Positions 1 to 8,642 of a stretch of 35,364 bases of DNA are shown here, one piece after another. Position 1 is the first letter of the stretch; every line of letters starts with the position of its first letter. The position numbers and the translations under genes are program-made. The notes under the pieces are model-generated. The model made no database searches. It had not been told where the DNA came from and saw nothing but the letters and a program-made list of their open reading frames with translations. Source of the DNA: Deltaproteobacteria bacterium (GTDB taxonomy: Bacteria; Desulfobacterota; GWC2-55-46; JAJCZF01); NCBI GenBank assembly GCA_029262475.1, contig JAJCZG010000048.1:1-35364 (forward strand), given 5' to 3'.

Positions 1-80
1 AGATAGCCGTGGAGATACGCGGGAAGGCCATAGGGGCCGAGATCGTAAAAACGCCCTTTTATAAAAACATAGATATATAA
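1..80 (+). CDS. gcvT: Aminomethyltransferase (glycine cleavage T protein), C-terminal end only
   Basis: Only the last 25 codons are present, read from base 3 to the TAA at 78-80. The peptide contains AVEIRGKAIGAEIVKTPFYK, the ending typical of GcvT, where a short C-terminal barrel closes with an EIRGK...VVKTPFY pattern. The known role of GcvT is to move the methylene group from the aminomethyl-lipoyl arm of GcvH to tetrahydrofolate, releasing ammonia. Identity is supported by position: gcvH starts 46 bases downstream on the same strand and both glycine decarboxylase subunits follow. The catalytic part lies outside the window. Confidence 0.85.
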   Translation, partial: IAVEIRGKAIGAEIVKTPFYKNIDI

Positions 81-126
81 AAATGCATTTAACTTTATTA
101 TACAGAAACCGAAAGGAGAAACTTCC

Positions 127-516
127 ATGAACCATCCAGCAGAACTGAAGTACACCAAAGAGCACGAGTGGATAAAAATAGAGGGCAATCAAGCGGTAAT
201 AGGCATAACCGATTACGCTCAGGACTCCCTTGGAGACGTCGTCTACCTGGAACTCCCCGAAGAGGGTGACTCCATAACGAGGGACGAGGGTTTCGGAGTC
301 GTCGAGTCCGTAAAAGCCGTCTCCGACCTCTACGCCCCGATAAGCGGCGCCGTCGCGGAGATAAACGACTCTCTTGTCGAGAGCCCCGAGGTCATAAACG
401 ACGACCCTTACGGTGAGGCCTGGATGCTCAAGGTCGATGTAGAGAATGCCTCCGAGCTCGACGAGCTCCTAAGTGCCGAGGAGTACGAGCAGTACATAGA
501 GGAAGAGAGTTCGTAA
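127..516 (+). CDS. gcvH: Glycine cleavage system H protein
   Basis: This is the lipoyl carrier protein of the glycine cleavage complex. It shuttles the aminomethyl group from the P protein to the T protein and is then reoxidised by lipoamide dehydrogenase. The product is 129 residues, normal for the family. The lipoylation site is visible in ESVKAVSDLYAP, with Lys63 as the modified residue, followed by the usual P-x-SG turn. The N-terminal YTKEHEW motif is also characteristic. An AGGAG Shine-Dalgarno lies 8 bases before the ATG. It is the second gene of gcvT-gcvH-gcvPA-gcvPB, with one base between its stop and the next start, so translational coupling is likely. Confidence 0.97.
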   Translation: MNHPAELKYTKEHEWIKIEGNQAVIGITDYAQDSLGDVVYLELPEEGDSITRDEGFGVVESVKAVSDLYAPISGAVAEINDSLVESPEVINDDPYGEAWMLKVDVENASELDELLSAEEYEQYIEEESS

Positions 517-517
517 A

Positions 518-1888
518 TTGCCTTATATTCCCCATACCGACGAAGATCTTATGCAGATGCTCAACCGCTTCGGCCCGGAGTATCTGGAAAATTTAAGAAA
601 CCTTATACCCGAAGAGCTACGCTCGACCAGGGCTCTTGAGATTCCAAGGGGGCTCTCCGAGCAGGATCTCGTAAAGCACGTCTCCGCGCTCGCCTCCGAG
701 AACGCTACAGTCGAAGAGTACGCCTCGTTTCTAGGGGCCGGGGCCTATAACCACTACGTCCCGTCTCTCGTACGCCACCTCGCGGGGAGGAGCGAATTCT
801 ACACCTCCTACACGCCTTACCAACCCGAAATTAGCCAGGGTACGCTACAGGCGCTCTTCGAGTACCAGACGCTTATCTGCCAATTAACGGGCATGGACGT
901 AAGTAACGCCTCGCTCTACGACGGCGCCTCTGCCACGGCCGAGGCAGTGCTAATGGCATGCCGCCTGAGAAAAAAGGCCACTAAAGTCATGGTAAGCGGC
1001 ACCGTCCACCCGGAGTATATAGAGACGATTAAGACCTACCTCTCGGCAAGCGAGATCGAGGTCGAAGTCCTCGGCTACTCCACCCGGAAGGGCGGGGAGA
1101 CCTTTCTTACCAAAATAGAGGAGGCGGAGGATGGCTCTATCGCGTGTCTGGTGGCCCAGTGCCCTAACTTCCTCGGCGTCATCGAAAACCTTAACACCAT
1201 GCACGAGCTCGTAAGGAGCAAAGGCGGGCTAGGCATTACCGTAGTTACCGAACCCCTCTCCATGGCGCTCATCAAACCACCCTCGGAACTCGGCGCGGAT
1301 ATCGCCGTCGGCGAGGCCGCCAGCTTCGGCAGCCCTCTCGGCTACGGCGGGCCGTACCTCGGCTTCATGGCCACAAGAGACGAGTTCGTACGCCAGATGC
1401 CCGGACGTATCGCAGGTGAAACAAAGGACGCAGACGGTAAAAGGAGTTTTTGCCTGACACTCGCCACAAGGGAGCAGCACATAAGGAGAGACCGCGCCAC
1501 ATCTAATATCTGCACGAACCAGGGGCTCTCCGCCTTGCAGGCCGCCATACACATGGCCGCCCTCGGCAGGGACGCCCTAAAACACCTGGCCGGCCTGAAC
1601 TTCTCCAAGGCCTACTACTTAAAGAACAGGCTCACATCGGCATCGGGCATTTACATGGCCTTTACGCCGCACTTCTTTAACGAATTCACGATAAGATTCT
1701 CGCGAGGCGTGGACGTGGACGCCATACTCGACGCCCTCATGGAGGATAAGATAATCGGCGGTTTTAATCTTAAGAGGATCAACCCGGAGCTTAACTGCCA
1801 CCTCCTTATAAACGTGACGGAGCTAAATAGCCGGGAGGATATAGACCGCCTCGCAGATAAAATCATAGAACTCACGGAGAAGAAGTAG
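518..1888 (+). CDS. gcvPA: Glycine dehydrogenase (decarboxylating) subunit 1
   Basis: This is the N-terminal half of the split P protein. Together with GcvPB it forms the PLP-dependent glycine decarboxylase that loads the aminomethyl group onto lipoyl-GcvH. The 456-residue length fits stand-alone GcvPA. The beginning PYIPHTDEDLMQML and the YTPYQPEISQGTLQALFEYQ segment are hallmark family sequences. The start codon is TTG, one base after the gcvH stop; it is preferred because the conserved N-terminus begins exactly there and the first in-frame ATG would remove it. The stop codon is directly followed by the gcvPB ATG. The split A/B form is the one common in Gram-positives, thermophiles and many Desulfobacterota, in contrast to the fused GcvP of enterobacteria. 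Confidence 0.96.
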   Translation: MPYIPHTDEDLMQMLNRFGPEYLENLRNLIPEELRSTRALEIPRGLSEQDLVKHVSALASENATVEEYASFLGAGAYNHYVPSLVRHLAGRSEFYTSYTPYQPEISQGTLQALFEYQTLICQLTGMDVSNASLYDGASATAEAVLMACRLRKKATKVMVSGTVHPEYIETIKTYLSASEIEVEVLGYSTRKGGETFLTKIEEAEDGSIACLVAQCPNFLGVIENLNTMHELVRSKGGLGITVVTEPLSMALIKPPSELGADIAVGEAASFGSPLGYGGPYLGFMATRDEFVRQMPGRIAGETKDADGKRSFCLTLATREQHIRRDRATSNICTNQGLSALQAAIHMAALGRDALKHLAGLNFSKAYYLKNRLTSASGIYMAFTPHFFNEFTIRFSRGVDVDAILDALMEDKIIGGFNLKRINPELNCHLLINVTELNSREDIDRLADKIIELTEKK

Positions 1889-3352
1889 ATGCTCGACGAC
1901 AGACTCTTATTTGAAAAAAGCGTAGTAGGAAGGACTGGCATAAGACCGCCGGTGCCTGACGTGCCGCTCGTTAAACCCTCAGACCTCCTACCGGCGACCC
2001 TTATAAGGGAAGATATAGAAGGCTTCCCGGAGCTCTCCGAGATAGACCTCTCGCGCCACTATACGGCTCTCTCCAGCCTAAACTTCGGCATCGACACAGG
2101 TATGTACCCGCTCGGCTCCTGCACCATGAAATATAACCCTAAGGTCAACGAGGATATCGCCTCGTTAAAGGGTTTTACGGCTATCCACCCGTACATGCCC
2201 GATAGTCTCGTTCAGGGGGCCTTAAAGGTCATCTGTGAGCTCGAAGAACTCTTAAAGGAAATTACCGGGATGGATGCCGTAAGCGTTCACCCATCGGCCG
2301 GAGCGCAGGGGGAGCTTTGCGGGATGCTCATGCTCGCCTCCTACTTTAAGGACAGGGGCGAAGATAAAAGAAAGAAGATAATCATCCCCGATACCGCGCA
2401 CGGGACCAACCCGGCTAGCTCCGCCCTCGCGGGCTTCTCGGTCGTGCCGGTTAAGACCGATAAGAGCGGCATTCTCTCCGCCGAAGCGATAAGAGAGGTA
2501 ATGGACGAAGAGACTGCGGCCCTTATGCTGACTAACCCGAATACGCTCGGGCTCTTTGAGACGAATATCAAGGAAATTGCGGATATAGTCCACGAAAAGG
2601 GCGGCCTCATATACTGCGACGGCGCTAACCTTAACGCCATCATGGGGCTCGCAAAGCTCGGAGATATGGGCGTGGATATCGTGCAGCTAAACCTCCATAA
2701 AACATTTTCAACCCCACACGGCGGCGGCGGGCCGGGGAGCGGCCCCATAGGCGTTACGGCTGAACTTGAGCCCTATCTTCCTGTGCCAAGGGTTATTAAA
2801 AATGAGAACGGCACGCTCTCGCTAACTACGGACAGGCCTAACTCCATCGGAAGGCTCAGGGCCTTTTACGGCCAGTTCCTGGTGCTCGTAAAGGCCTATT
2901 CCTATATTCGGCGCCTCGGCGGCGAGGGGCTTACCAAGGTGAGCGAAACGGCCATATTAAACGCCAACTACCTTAAAGAGGGGCTCAGGGGAACATTCGA
3001 CATTCCCTTCGACAGAGCTTGCATGCACGAGTGCGTCGTTACAGATAAACTACAGCTCGAAGAGAGTGGAGTAAGCACGATGGATATCGCCAAGAGACTT
3101 ATTGACTACGGCTTCCATCCGCCGACAATCTACTTCCCTCTAGTCGTCTCAGGCGCAATGATGATAGAGCCGACTGAGACCGAAAGCCTCCAGAGTATAG
3201 ACGAACTGGTCCGCGTCATGAAGCTCGTCTCAAAGGAGGCGAAAGAAGACCCACAGACCGTAAAGAGCGCCCCGCACCGCGCCCCCCGAAAGAGGATCGA
3301 CGAGACGGCGGCGGCAAGGAACCCCGTCCTCAGGTGGAGGGAGGAAGCCTAG
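1889..3352 (+). CDS. gcvPB: Glycine dehydrogenase (decarboxylating) subunit 2
   Basis: This is the PLP-binding half of the split glycine decarboxylase. The cofactor lysine is visible as Lys271 in NLHKTFSTPHGGGGPG, the canonical P-protein signature with its glycine-rich stretch. Upstream, MYPLGSCTMKYNP (about residues 72-84) and HPSAGAQGE (about 134-142) are also diagnostic. The length of 487 residues is normal. The ATG abuts the gcvPA stop without a spacer, consistent with co-translation of a 1:1 complex. The last 35 or so residues are basic and Ala/Arg-rich and probably a flexible tail. The operon ends here and faces a convergent gene across a 140-base gap. Confidence 0.97.
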   Translation: MLDDRLLFEKSVVGRTGIRPPVPDVPLVKPSDLLPATLIREDIEGFPELSEIDLSRHYTALSSLNFGIDTGMYPLGSCTMKYNPKVNEDIASLKGFTAIHPYMPDSLVQGALKVICELEELLKEITGMDAVSVHPSAGAQGELCGMLMLASYFKDRGEDKRKKIIIPDTAHGTNPASSALAGFSVVPVKTDKSGILSAEAIREVMDEETAALMLTNPNTLGLFETNIKEIADIVHEKGGLIYCDGANLNAIMGLAKLGDMGVDIVQLNLHKTFSTPHGGGGPGSGPIGVTAELEPYLPVPRVIKNENGTLSLTTDRPNSIGRLRAFYGQFLVLVKAYSYIRRLGGEGLTKVSETAILNANYLKEGLRGTFDIPFDRACMHECVVTDKLQLEESGVSTMDIAKRLIDYGFHPPTIYFPLVVSGAMMIEPTETESLQSIDELVRVMKLVSKEAKEDPQTVKSAPHRAPRKRIDETAAARNPVLRWREEA

Positions 3353-3401
3353 CCATCGCCACTTACATCCTACCGGCCTGCACGCACTCTAGCACCGATA
3401 C

Positions 3402-3421
3402 AAAATATCGAAATATTTTTT
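3402..3421. terminator. Possible AT-rich bidirectional terminator between convergent genes
   Basis: A 7-bp perfect stem (AAAATAT/ATATTTT) with a CGAA loop is flanked by T residues on both strands. It sits in the 140-base gap between gcvPB and the oppositely oriented PDZ gene, where a shared terminator would be expected. The stem has only A-T pairs, so it would be weak. I see no GC-rich alternative in this gap. Confidence 0.25.
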
Positions 3422-3492
3422 ATATACTTTTAAATTGATCTCTGTCGTTAGCGGATATGAAGACGTCTTGAACTTCTTTTACTATGGGGTTT

Positions 3493-4719
3493 TTATAGGG
3501 CTGGTGCCGGCTTTGCTCCGCCTGGAGCCTTGGGAGAAGAGGAGGCCGCTTCCGCTCCCTCCTCTTCAGAGAATTCAACGCCAAGAAGCTCGGTAATCGC
3601 CTTAAGGACGACCTTCTGTTGTATCTTAAGACCTTTGGCGCCTATCTTCGTGCGCATGGATAGAGGGCTTAACTCAAGCCTAACCAAAACGCCTCTCGTC
3701 ACGTCGAAGACCACCCTGCCGTTGACTCTTCCACTTCCGTCTATAACACCACGAAGGGCTATCTCCGGGGTTATTGAGAGGGTCACACGCCTGCCGCTCC
3801 TCCTCACAATGAGTTCGTAGGGGCCCTCTCCCTGGGTAGTGGATATGGCGTACTTCAAGTCGCTCCAGTTAGAGATCCTCTTATCGTTATAGCGAAGAAC
3901 CAGGTCGTTTGACTCAATACCCGCCTTCTCTCCGGGTAGCCCCGGAGCTACCTTGTCCACCAGAGCGCCCTTAAGGGAGCCAAGCGGCTTCTTGGACTTC
4001 TTTATTCCTATGATCTTCCTGATGGTTATTCCACTCTTCGGCAAATCGACCTCGCCCTTAAATGAAATAAGCGCCCACTGGTTTCCATCGACCCAGGCCA
4101 CCCCCTCCACCAGGTAACTTAGCTCCCCGGTTGCCAGAAGAAACGGAAATACCGGCGAGAATGCAAAAGTAGATTTCCCCTTCCATCTGGAACCGATCTT
4201 CACCTCCTCTTCAGAAAATACAGGAAGAGACGATACCGCCATAAAACCTTCGGATGAGGTCATATTACCGTTTGGCAACATAGAGTAGTGGGCAATCACC
4301 GGAGAGGAGTTCTTAAGAAAAAGCATGAGGTTCGAGCCCGTTCCGCGTGAGGCGAGCCGGTGCCATTTGACCCTCAACTTCGAAGCCCCGTCGTCCCCGG
4401 CTTCTATCACACGGTACTCGGAGCTTACCGTCTGCTCGCCCCTGGTCGGTTTGCCCTTCCCTGAAATTATAAAATTACGTTTTTCAAGGTAGCGCCCCTT
4501 TGTCTCGGGCAGGTTCTTGAAGCGCAGGAGTAGAGCCTCGACTGATGTCTCGCTCCACTCCGGCTCCTCCCATGTCGTCTCTATCCAGTTTCTTTCAGCA
4601 GCCTTGTCCACCTTCTTCTTGGGTAAGACTAATTCGGCGTACGACAAAGGAGCAAAAACAACTGCTCCGAAGGCTGCAAGGAGAACTATTATCAGTGTTT
4701 TTTTCATAGTCGCATTCAA
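3493..4719 (-). CDS. Secreted PDZ-domain protein of unknown function (short paralogue)
   Basis: The 408-residue protein has an N-terminal signal peptide (basic start, hydrophobic core around residues 9-23, likely cleavage after SYA at 28). An exported region of about 200 residues with alternating beta-strand character follows, then a PDZ domain at about 248-318 (GLPGEKAGIESNDLVLRYN, WSDLKYAIS), and a short segment VVFDVTRGVLVRLELSPLSM that looks like a continuation of the first domain. The C-terminus is Ala/Pro/Glu-rich. The chosen start is TTG at 4719, because a GGAGG lies 4-5 bases before it; an ATG four codons later (4707) gives a more classical signal peptide but poorer spacing. The neighbouring upstream gene is a clear paralogue. 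PDZ domains bind peptide tails, but no protease domain is present, so a catalytic role is not supported. Function unknown. Confidence 0.8.
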   Translation of the reverse strand: MNATMKKTLIIVLLAAFGAVVFAPLSYAELVLPKKKVDKAAERNWIETTWEEPEWSETSVEALLLRFKNLPETKGRYLEKRNFIISGKGKPTRGEQTVSSEYRVIEAGDDGASKLRVKWHRLASRGTGSNLMLFLKNSSPVIAHYSMLPNGNMTSSEGFMAVSSLPVFSEEEVKIGSRWKGKSTFAFSPVFPFLLATGELSYLVEGVAWVDGNQWALISFKGEVDLPKSGITIRKIIGIKKSKKPLGSLKGALVDKVAPGLPGEKAGIESNDLVLRYNDKRISNWSDLKYAISTTQGEGPYELIVRRSGRRVTLSITPEIALRGVIDGSGRVNGRVVFDVTRGVLVRLELSPLSMRTKIGAKGLKIQQKVVLKAITELLGVEFSEEEGAEAASSSPKAPGGAKPAPAL

Positions 4720-4803
4720 TTGCCCTCCGTAAAGGTAACGAAGGAGAGCAGGGGCCTTATAAAGAAGAGCAGGCCGCTTACGGGTTAAGTTACGGCTTAT
4801 ATC

Positions 4804-4824
4804 ATGCCTCTAAAAGAGAGGCGT
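4804..4824 (-). terminator. Hairpin immediately after the SPOR/PDZ gene
   Basis: An 8-bp stem (one G-T pair) with a 5-base loop begins one base after the stop of the longer PDZ gene. No T-run follows it on the minus strand, so it may slow or partly terminate transcription, or protect a processed end, before the second paralogue. Confidence 0.3.
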
Positions 4825-4825
4825 A

Positions 4826-7321
4826 TCATCTATTGTGGCGCTTAACCACTTCAGGCGAGGCCTTTCTGACGCTTGCCCCCTTGACATTGAACCCTTCGGA
4901 TATAACCTTCATAAAGAGCTCCGCTTCGCTCTTCCCGGAATAAAAACCAACGGCCACGCGGTACCAGGTTTCGTCGATGGTGACAGTATCCGATATAAAG
5001 GCATTGTATCCGGCCTCAGTTAAAGAAGCGACAAGCCTCTCTGCGGCCAACTTGCTCGTAAAGGAGGCAATGCTTATCATAAAGTCTTCAGACGTTACCG
5101 GAGCCGTAACCTTAAGTGCTACGGTCTTCTTTTCAGGCGTAGCCGCTTTCATCTCCGGCTTTGCGGCAACCTTAACCGGGGCGGCTTTAACGCCTTCCCC
5201 GGTGGAAGCACTGATGCCGGGTTTAAGCACCCACGGGGTCAGTTTAGCGTATTTGGCAGCTATACTAGAGACCGCGTCCCTTGCATCCTGCAAATCCTTG
5301 TAAGGCCCGGAGAGCACCCTTTGCCACTCTACGCCGCTAATCACCTCGCTCGTGAGATAAACGTCATATCCATCGTTTTTTAACCTCTCGGCGAGCCCAC
5401 TGGCCCTATCTCTATCCCTAAACGACCCGATGGCGACGGCATAAAAACCCTCTCTTAAGCTGGCAGCGGGCATGGAGACGTCATATGGGGCATTAGATAC
5501 GGAATCATCATCTACTACGGTTTCAGATGGCGGGGCGGGCGACGGCGACTTCTCTATGCTCCTTCGACGCGTAAGAACCCATGTCCCCTTGACTCCGAGT
5601 TCTTCTTCTATCATACGGGATGCGTCTTTGGCCTCGCTCACAGAATGAAAAGGCCCTAGAAGCACGCGATGCCACTCACTACCCTTGACATCTGCGGTGA
5701 CGGTCTCCACGCTGTAGCCGACCTTCTCAAGTGCGCTCATCTTCTCTATGGCCTTACCCTTCTCCCTAAAAGAAGCGACACTTACAAAGTACAGTGGGAA
5801 AGACTCTCTAACAGGCTGAGTAACGGTCGGTAGCGACTTTGCTTTTTTAACAATGGGAAGAGGTAACGGCGTCGGTGGTACGGCATTAATAACCGGTGCG
5901 GGGCTAGACTTAACTTCTTTCGAAGCCTTCGTGACGGCGCTCTCTTTCGCGGCTTCATCGATACCGATAAGCCCCATGCCGTCTGTGGTGTCTTCCTGAT
6001 CTATAATCGCTTCGGCCATCTCTTCAAGCTCGTCGTCATCGACGATCTGAAGACCGGCGACAGCGCCGTCTCCGGCGGAAGGTTTCTTCTTTTCGAAAGC
6101 GCTCTTATCACGCTCCTTACCTGAGTCCGATGAGGAGTAAGCGAATGCCGTAGCCCCATCCCCAATCCTTGCAGGGAAGGCGGCCCTCGGGTGTCTGGCC
6201 AGGTCCGCAAGGCTTTTAATCTTTAGAAACTGCTCCACCGTTCTTTCGCCTTCCGTAATGCTTGAGTGCAGTGAGAACTGGCTTACCACAAGCCTTAAGA
6301 GCACGCCCTCGGTCACATCGAATACCAAAACGCCTTTAATACTACCACGGCTTTTTATATAGGCCGAGAGCGTCGGCTCGGGTACGACGGTTACTTTCTT
6401 ATTTACCCCGCCCCGTAATATAACGAGCTCCACCGGCTCACCAGCCGGGTTGACCGATACCGCGAAACGAAGGTCCGACCAGGAATTGACGTTAAGACCT
6501 CCGTATTTAAAAATTATGTCATTATCTTTAAGTCCGGCCTTATCGGCGGGGAGCCCCTCGGAGATACCGGTTATGATAACCCCTTTTCCGGCTTCAGTTG
6601 CCATCCGACCTCTCTTTATGCCTATCCCTTTTCTCAGTGGCACATCGCTTTTTCTAAAGGCCATATCCCCTTCGAAGGTGATATTGGCCCACTTGGAGCT
6701 GCCGATGTCGGCGAGCCCGGCGAGAAGATAGGAGACTGTTCCTTCGGCCATGAGCCCGTTTATACCGGGCGCGTAATCCACCGAGATGGGCCCCTCCCAC
6801 TTGGAACCGATCGATACCGGCATATCGGGAAAAGACGGCAGTGAACGGAAAGGCACTATCCCCTCGACATCCAGATACTTACCGTCGGGGGCGACGGTGA
6901 AGGAGGCGGCATTCGGGCGGGAACGTTTTATGAATTGAAGGAACTCCACACCCGAGCCTTTAGCGGCAAGCTCCTTCCACGACACGTCCACTCTGGCCTG
7001 ACCATCGTCGTGGTCCCTTATGTGGTATTCGACCCTTACCGAATGCGCGCCCTTCTTGACCTTGCCGTTAACGGTTATGGTCGTCGTCTGCCTTTCGACA
7101 TATACGGGCCTTTCCCCGTCCTTGAACTTCCATTCGAGGAGCACATCGGTTGGCTCTACCTCGCCGTCCATTATCCACGCCGGCTCTGTCCACTCTGTAA
7201 AGGCGGTCTCCGCTGCCGCGCCGGTTTCACCAGGAGCTGCGTGAGCCAACACGGATATAAAAGACAGCAGTGCTGATGTATATAGTATTTTCGAAATGAA
7301 TTTAGCTAAGGAAGAGGTCAT
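4826..7321 (-). CDS. Secreted PDZ protein with three C-terminal SPOR domains
   Basis: The 831-residue protein starts with a signal peptide (hydrophobic about 12-27, likely cleavage after AHA). Residues 40-225 match the exported region of the 408-residue neighbour in layout. A PDZ domain lies at about 245-315 (GLPADKAGLKDNDIIFKYG, WSDLRFAVS), followed by VLVFDVTEGVLLRLVVSQFS at 331-350, again matching the paralogue. After a long low-complexity linker come three SPOR repeats at about 508-583, 625-699 and 746-820. Each has the F-x-V/I-x-V/I-x-SF start, a GY in the middle and a WxRV...GPF/Y/GFY element. SPOR domains are known to bind peptidoglycan strands stripped of stem peptides, as at division sites, so a septal or cell-wall location is inferred. 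Three SPOR domains plus PDZ is an unusual combination. No enzymatic domain is visible. Confidence 0.85.
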   Translation of the reverse strand: MTSSLAKFISKILYTSALLSFISVLAHAAPGETGAAAETAFTEWTEPAWIMDGEVEPTDVLLEWKFKDGERPVYVERQTTTITVNGKVKKGAHSVRVEYHIRDHDDGQARVDVSWKELAAKGSGVEFLQFIKRSRPNAASFTVAPDGKYLDVEGIVPFRSLPSFPDMPVSIGSKWEGPISVDYAPGINGLMAEGTVSYLLAGLADIGSSKWANITFEGDMAFRKSDVPLRKGIGIKRGRMATEAGKGVIITGISEGLPADKAGLKDNDIIFKYGGLNVNSWSDLRFAVSVNPAGEPVELVILRGGVNKKVTVVPEPTLSAYIKSRGSIKGVLVFDVTEGVLLRLVVSQFSLHSSITEGERTVEQFLKIKSLADLARHPRAAFPARIGDGATAFAYSSSDSGKERDKSAFEKKKPSAGDGAVAGLQIVDDDELEEMAEAIIDQEDTTDGMGLIGIDEAAKESAVTKASKEVKSSPAPVINAVPPTPLPLPIVKKAKSLPTVTQPVRESFPLYFVSVASFREKGKAIEKMSALEKVGYSVETVTADVKGSEWHRVLLGPFHSVSEAKDASRMIEEELGVKGTWVLTRRRSIEKSPSPAPPSETVVDDDSVSNAPYDVSMPAASLREGFYAVAIGSFRDRDRASGLAERLKNDGYDVYLTSEVISGVEWQRVLSGPYKDLQDARDAVSSIAAKYAKLTPWVLKPGISASTGEGVKAAPVKVAAKPEMKAATPEKKTVALKVTAPVTSEDFMISIASFTSKLAAERLVASLTEAGYNAFISDTVTIDETWYRVAVGFYSGKSEAELFMKVISEGFNVKGASVRKASPEVVKRHNR

Positions 7322-7530
7322 ATACCTTGAGATCTATGGGTTATATGGTGCGTGTAAAGTTCCGGGCAATCACTTTCTAAGAAGACCTTCCGTGGATGAA
7401 TGGGTAATAGTGTAATCGAACCATAAAAAAGACAGCCCTGTCAAGGGTTTCCACTTATTAGCTGATAATTTTTTTTAAGAAAGACCGGGTTAAAGGGAGC
7501 TGACGACACAATTAAAGTGGCTTGTAGGCA

Positions 7531-7550
7531 TAAAAACCGGCAAAACGGCT
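7531..7550 (-). terminator. Weak intrinsic terminator candidate downstream of the U32 gene
   Basis: On the minus strand a short stem (AGCCG pairing with CGGTT, including one G-U pair) is followed by a T-rich run. It lies about 52 bases after the stop of the UbiU-like gene. The rest of the 280-base gap 7322-7601 shows no RNA gene, no convincing promoter and no coding potential that I can support. Confidence 0.3.
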
Positions 7551-7601
7551 GGCGTGGACGTTGGGCGTATAGAATAAAAAGGCTACATGGAGAGGCGTAT
7601 T

Positions 7602-8606
7602 CTAGCGCCCGCCGTAAGAGCCGACTGTCTCACTCGACCCCTCAAAGCTTGCGAGCACCTTGCGCTCCCACTCGGGCTTTACGCTATACCCTCCGGGAGA
7701 AGCGTAGTAGGAGTCTATCGCCTCTCGCATCACGCCTGTCATGCGCGCTACATAGCTCTTTGTCCGCTGCCGACCCTCAATTTTAAGGGCCGAGACCCCG
7801 GCCTCGATCAGACCCGGAAGTATCGAAAGCGCATTGAGGCTTTCGGGGTCTTCTATTGCGTAAGAGGTAGAGCCGTCGGGCATGATGTAGCGCCCCTTGC
7901 AGCTCGTCGGGTAAGGGGCCATCTCCCCTGCGTCAAGGCGGTTTAAGACAACGTCGTTTAGCGAAATATTCAAGCCGCCCTCATCCGTATTTACGAATTT
8001 GACGAACCTCGTCGGCGAGCAAACCCCTTCGGTATTCGTCGAGGCCCCGGTGACAAAACTTGAGAGGTAGCACCTACCCTCAATATTAATGCATAGCCCG
8101 CCAAGGGCGAAGACCTCGACCTCGACATCGGTATTCTCTTTTAACGTCTTTATATCCGATACCGTTAGAACGCGCGGGAGCACTACGCGCTTTACGCCGA
8201 AGTGGCGTTTATAGAAGTTGATGGATTCATAATTAGAGCTGCTGGCCTGAACCGAGAGGTGGATATTAATATCCGGGTATTTCTTTCTGGCGTAGCTTAA
8301 GACACCCATGTCTGCGAGTATGATGGCGTCGGCCCCGAGCTCTACGGCCCAGTCCACGGCTCCGTGCCAGCCTTGAAGGGTGTCGCGCTGCGGGAAGGTG
8401 TTTATGGCGAGGTAGAGCTGGCGGCCATGCATACGTACGAAGTCAACGCCGCGCTCTAAATCCTTAATAGTGAAATTAAGCCCCTCGAAGTTCCTGGCGT
8501 TTGTGGCGTCGTTAAAGCCTGCGTATACCACGTCGGCCCCGGCCTCTACTGCGGCCTTAAGGGATACGAGATTCCCAGCCGGTGCAACTATCTCAACTTT
8601 ATCCAT
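7602..8606 (-). CDS. ubiU: UbiU-like U32-family protein (probable 4Fe-4S, O2-independent quinone hydroxylation)
   Basis: This is a U32 'peptidase' family protein closest in sequence pattern to UbiU, not to the generic U32 proteases or TrhP. Evidence includes the start APAGNLVSLKAAVEAGADVV, the DATNARNFEGLNFT segment, SVQASSSNYESINFYKRHF and EGRCYLSS, all recognisable from E. coli UbiU. Four cysteines that in UbiU ligate a 4Fe-4S cluster are conserved at 173, 180, 197 and 237 (numbered from the upstream TTG). In E. coli, UbiU works with UbiV and UbiT in ubiquinone synthesis without oxygen. Neither partner gene is adjacent here. The start is taken as ATG at 8606, with GGAG 8 bases upstream; an in-frame TTG at 8609 is also possible. 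It lies 36 bases after the DUF116 gene, so it probably ends the def-fmt operon. The exact quinone substrate is not inferable. Confidence 0.8.
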   Translation of the reverse strand: MDKVEIVAPAGNLVSLKAAVEAGADVVYAGFNDATNARNFEGLNFTIKDLERGVDFVRMHGRQLYLAINTFPQRDTLQGWHGAVDWAVELGADAIILADMGVLSYARKKYPDINIHLSVQASSSNYESINFYKRHFGVKRVVLPRVLTVSDIKTLKENTDVEVEVFALGGLCINIEGRCYLSSFVTGASTNTEGVCSPTRFVKFVNTDEGGLNISLNDVVLNRLDAGEMAPYPTSCKGRYIMPDGSTSYAIEDPESLNALSILPGLIEAGVSALKIEGRQRTKSYVARMTGVMREAIDSYYASPGGYSVKPEWERKVLASFEGSSETVGSYGGR

Positions 8607-8642
8607 CAAATAATCTCCATCAGGCTGCTTAGGCTCCGGCCA

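Noticed and set aside
7424-7444. Consensus TTGACA on the minus strand with a small GACAGGGCTGTC dyad followed by T residues
   Set aside because: No -10 box lies at acceptable spacing, and the dyad gives only a 4-bp stem, so neither a promoter nor a terminator is convincing.
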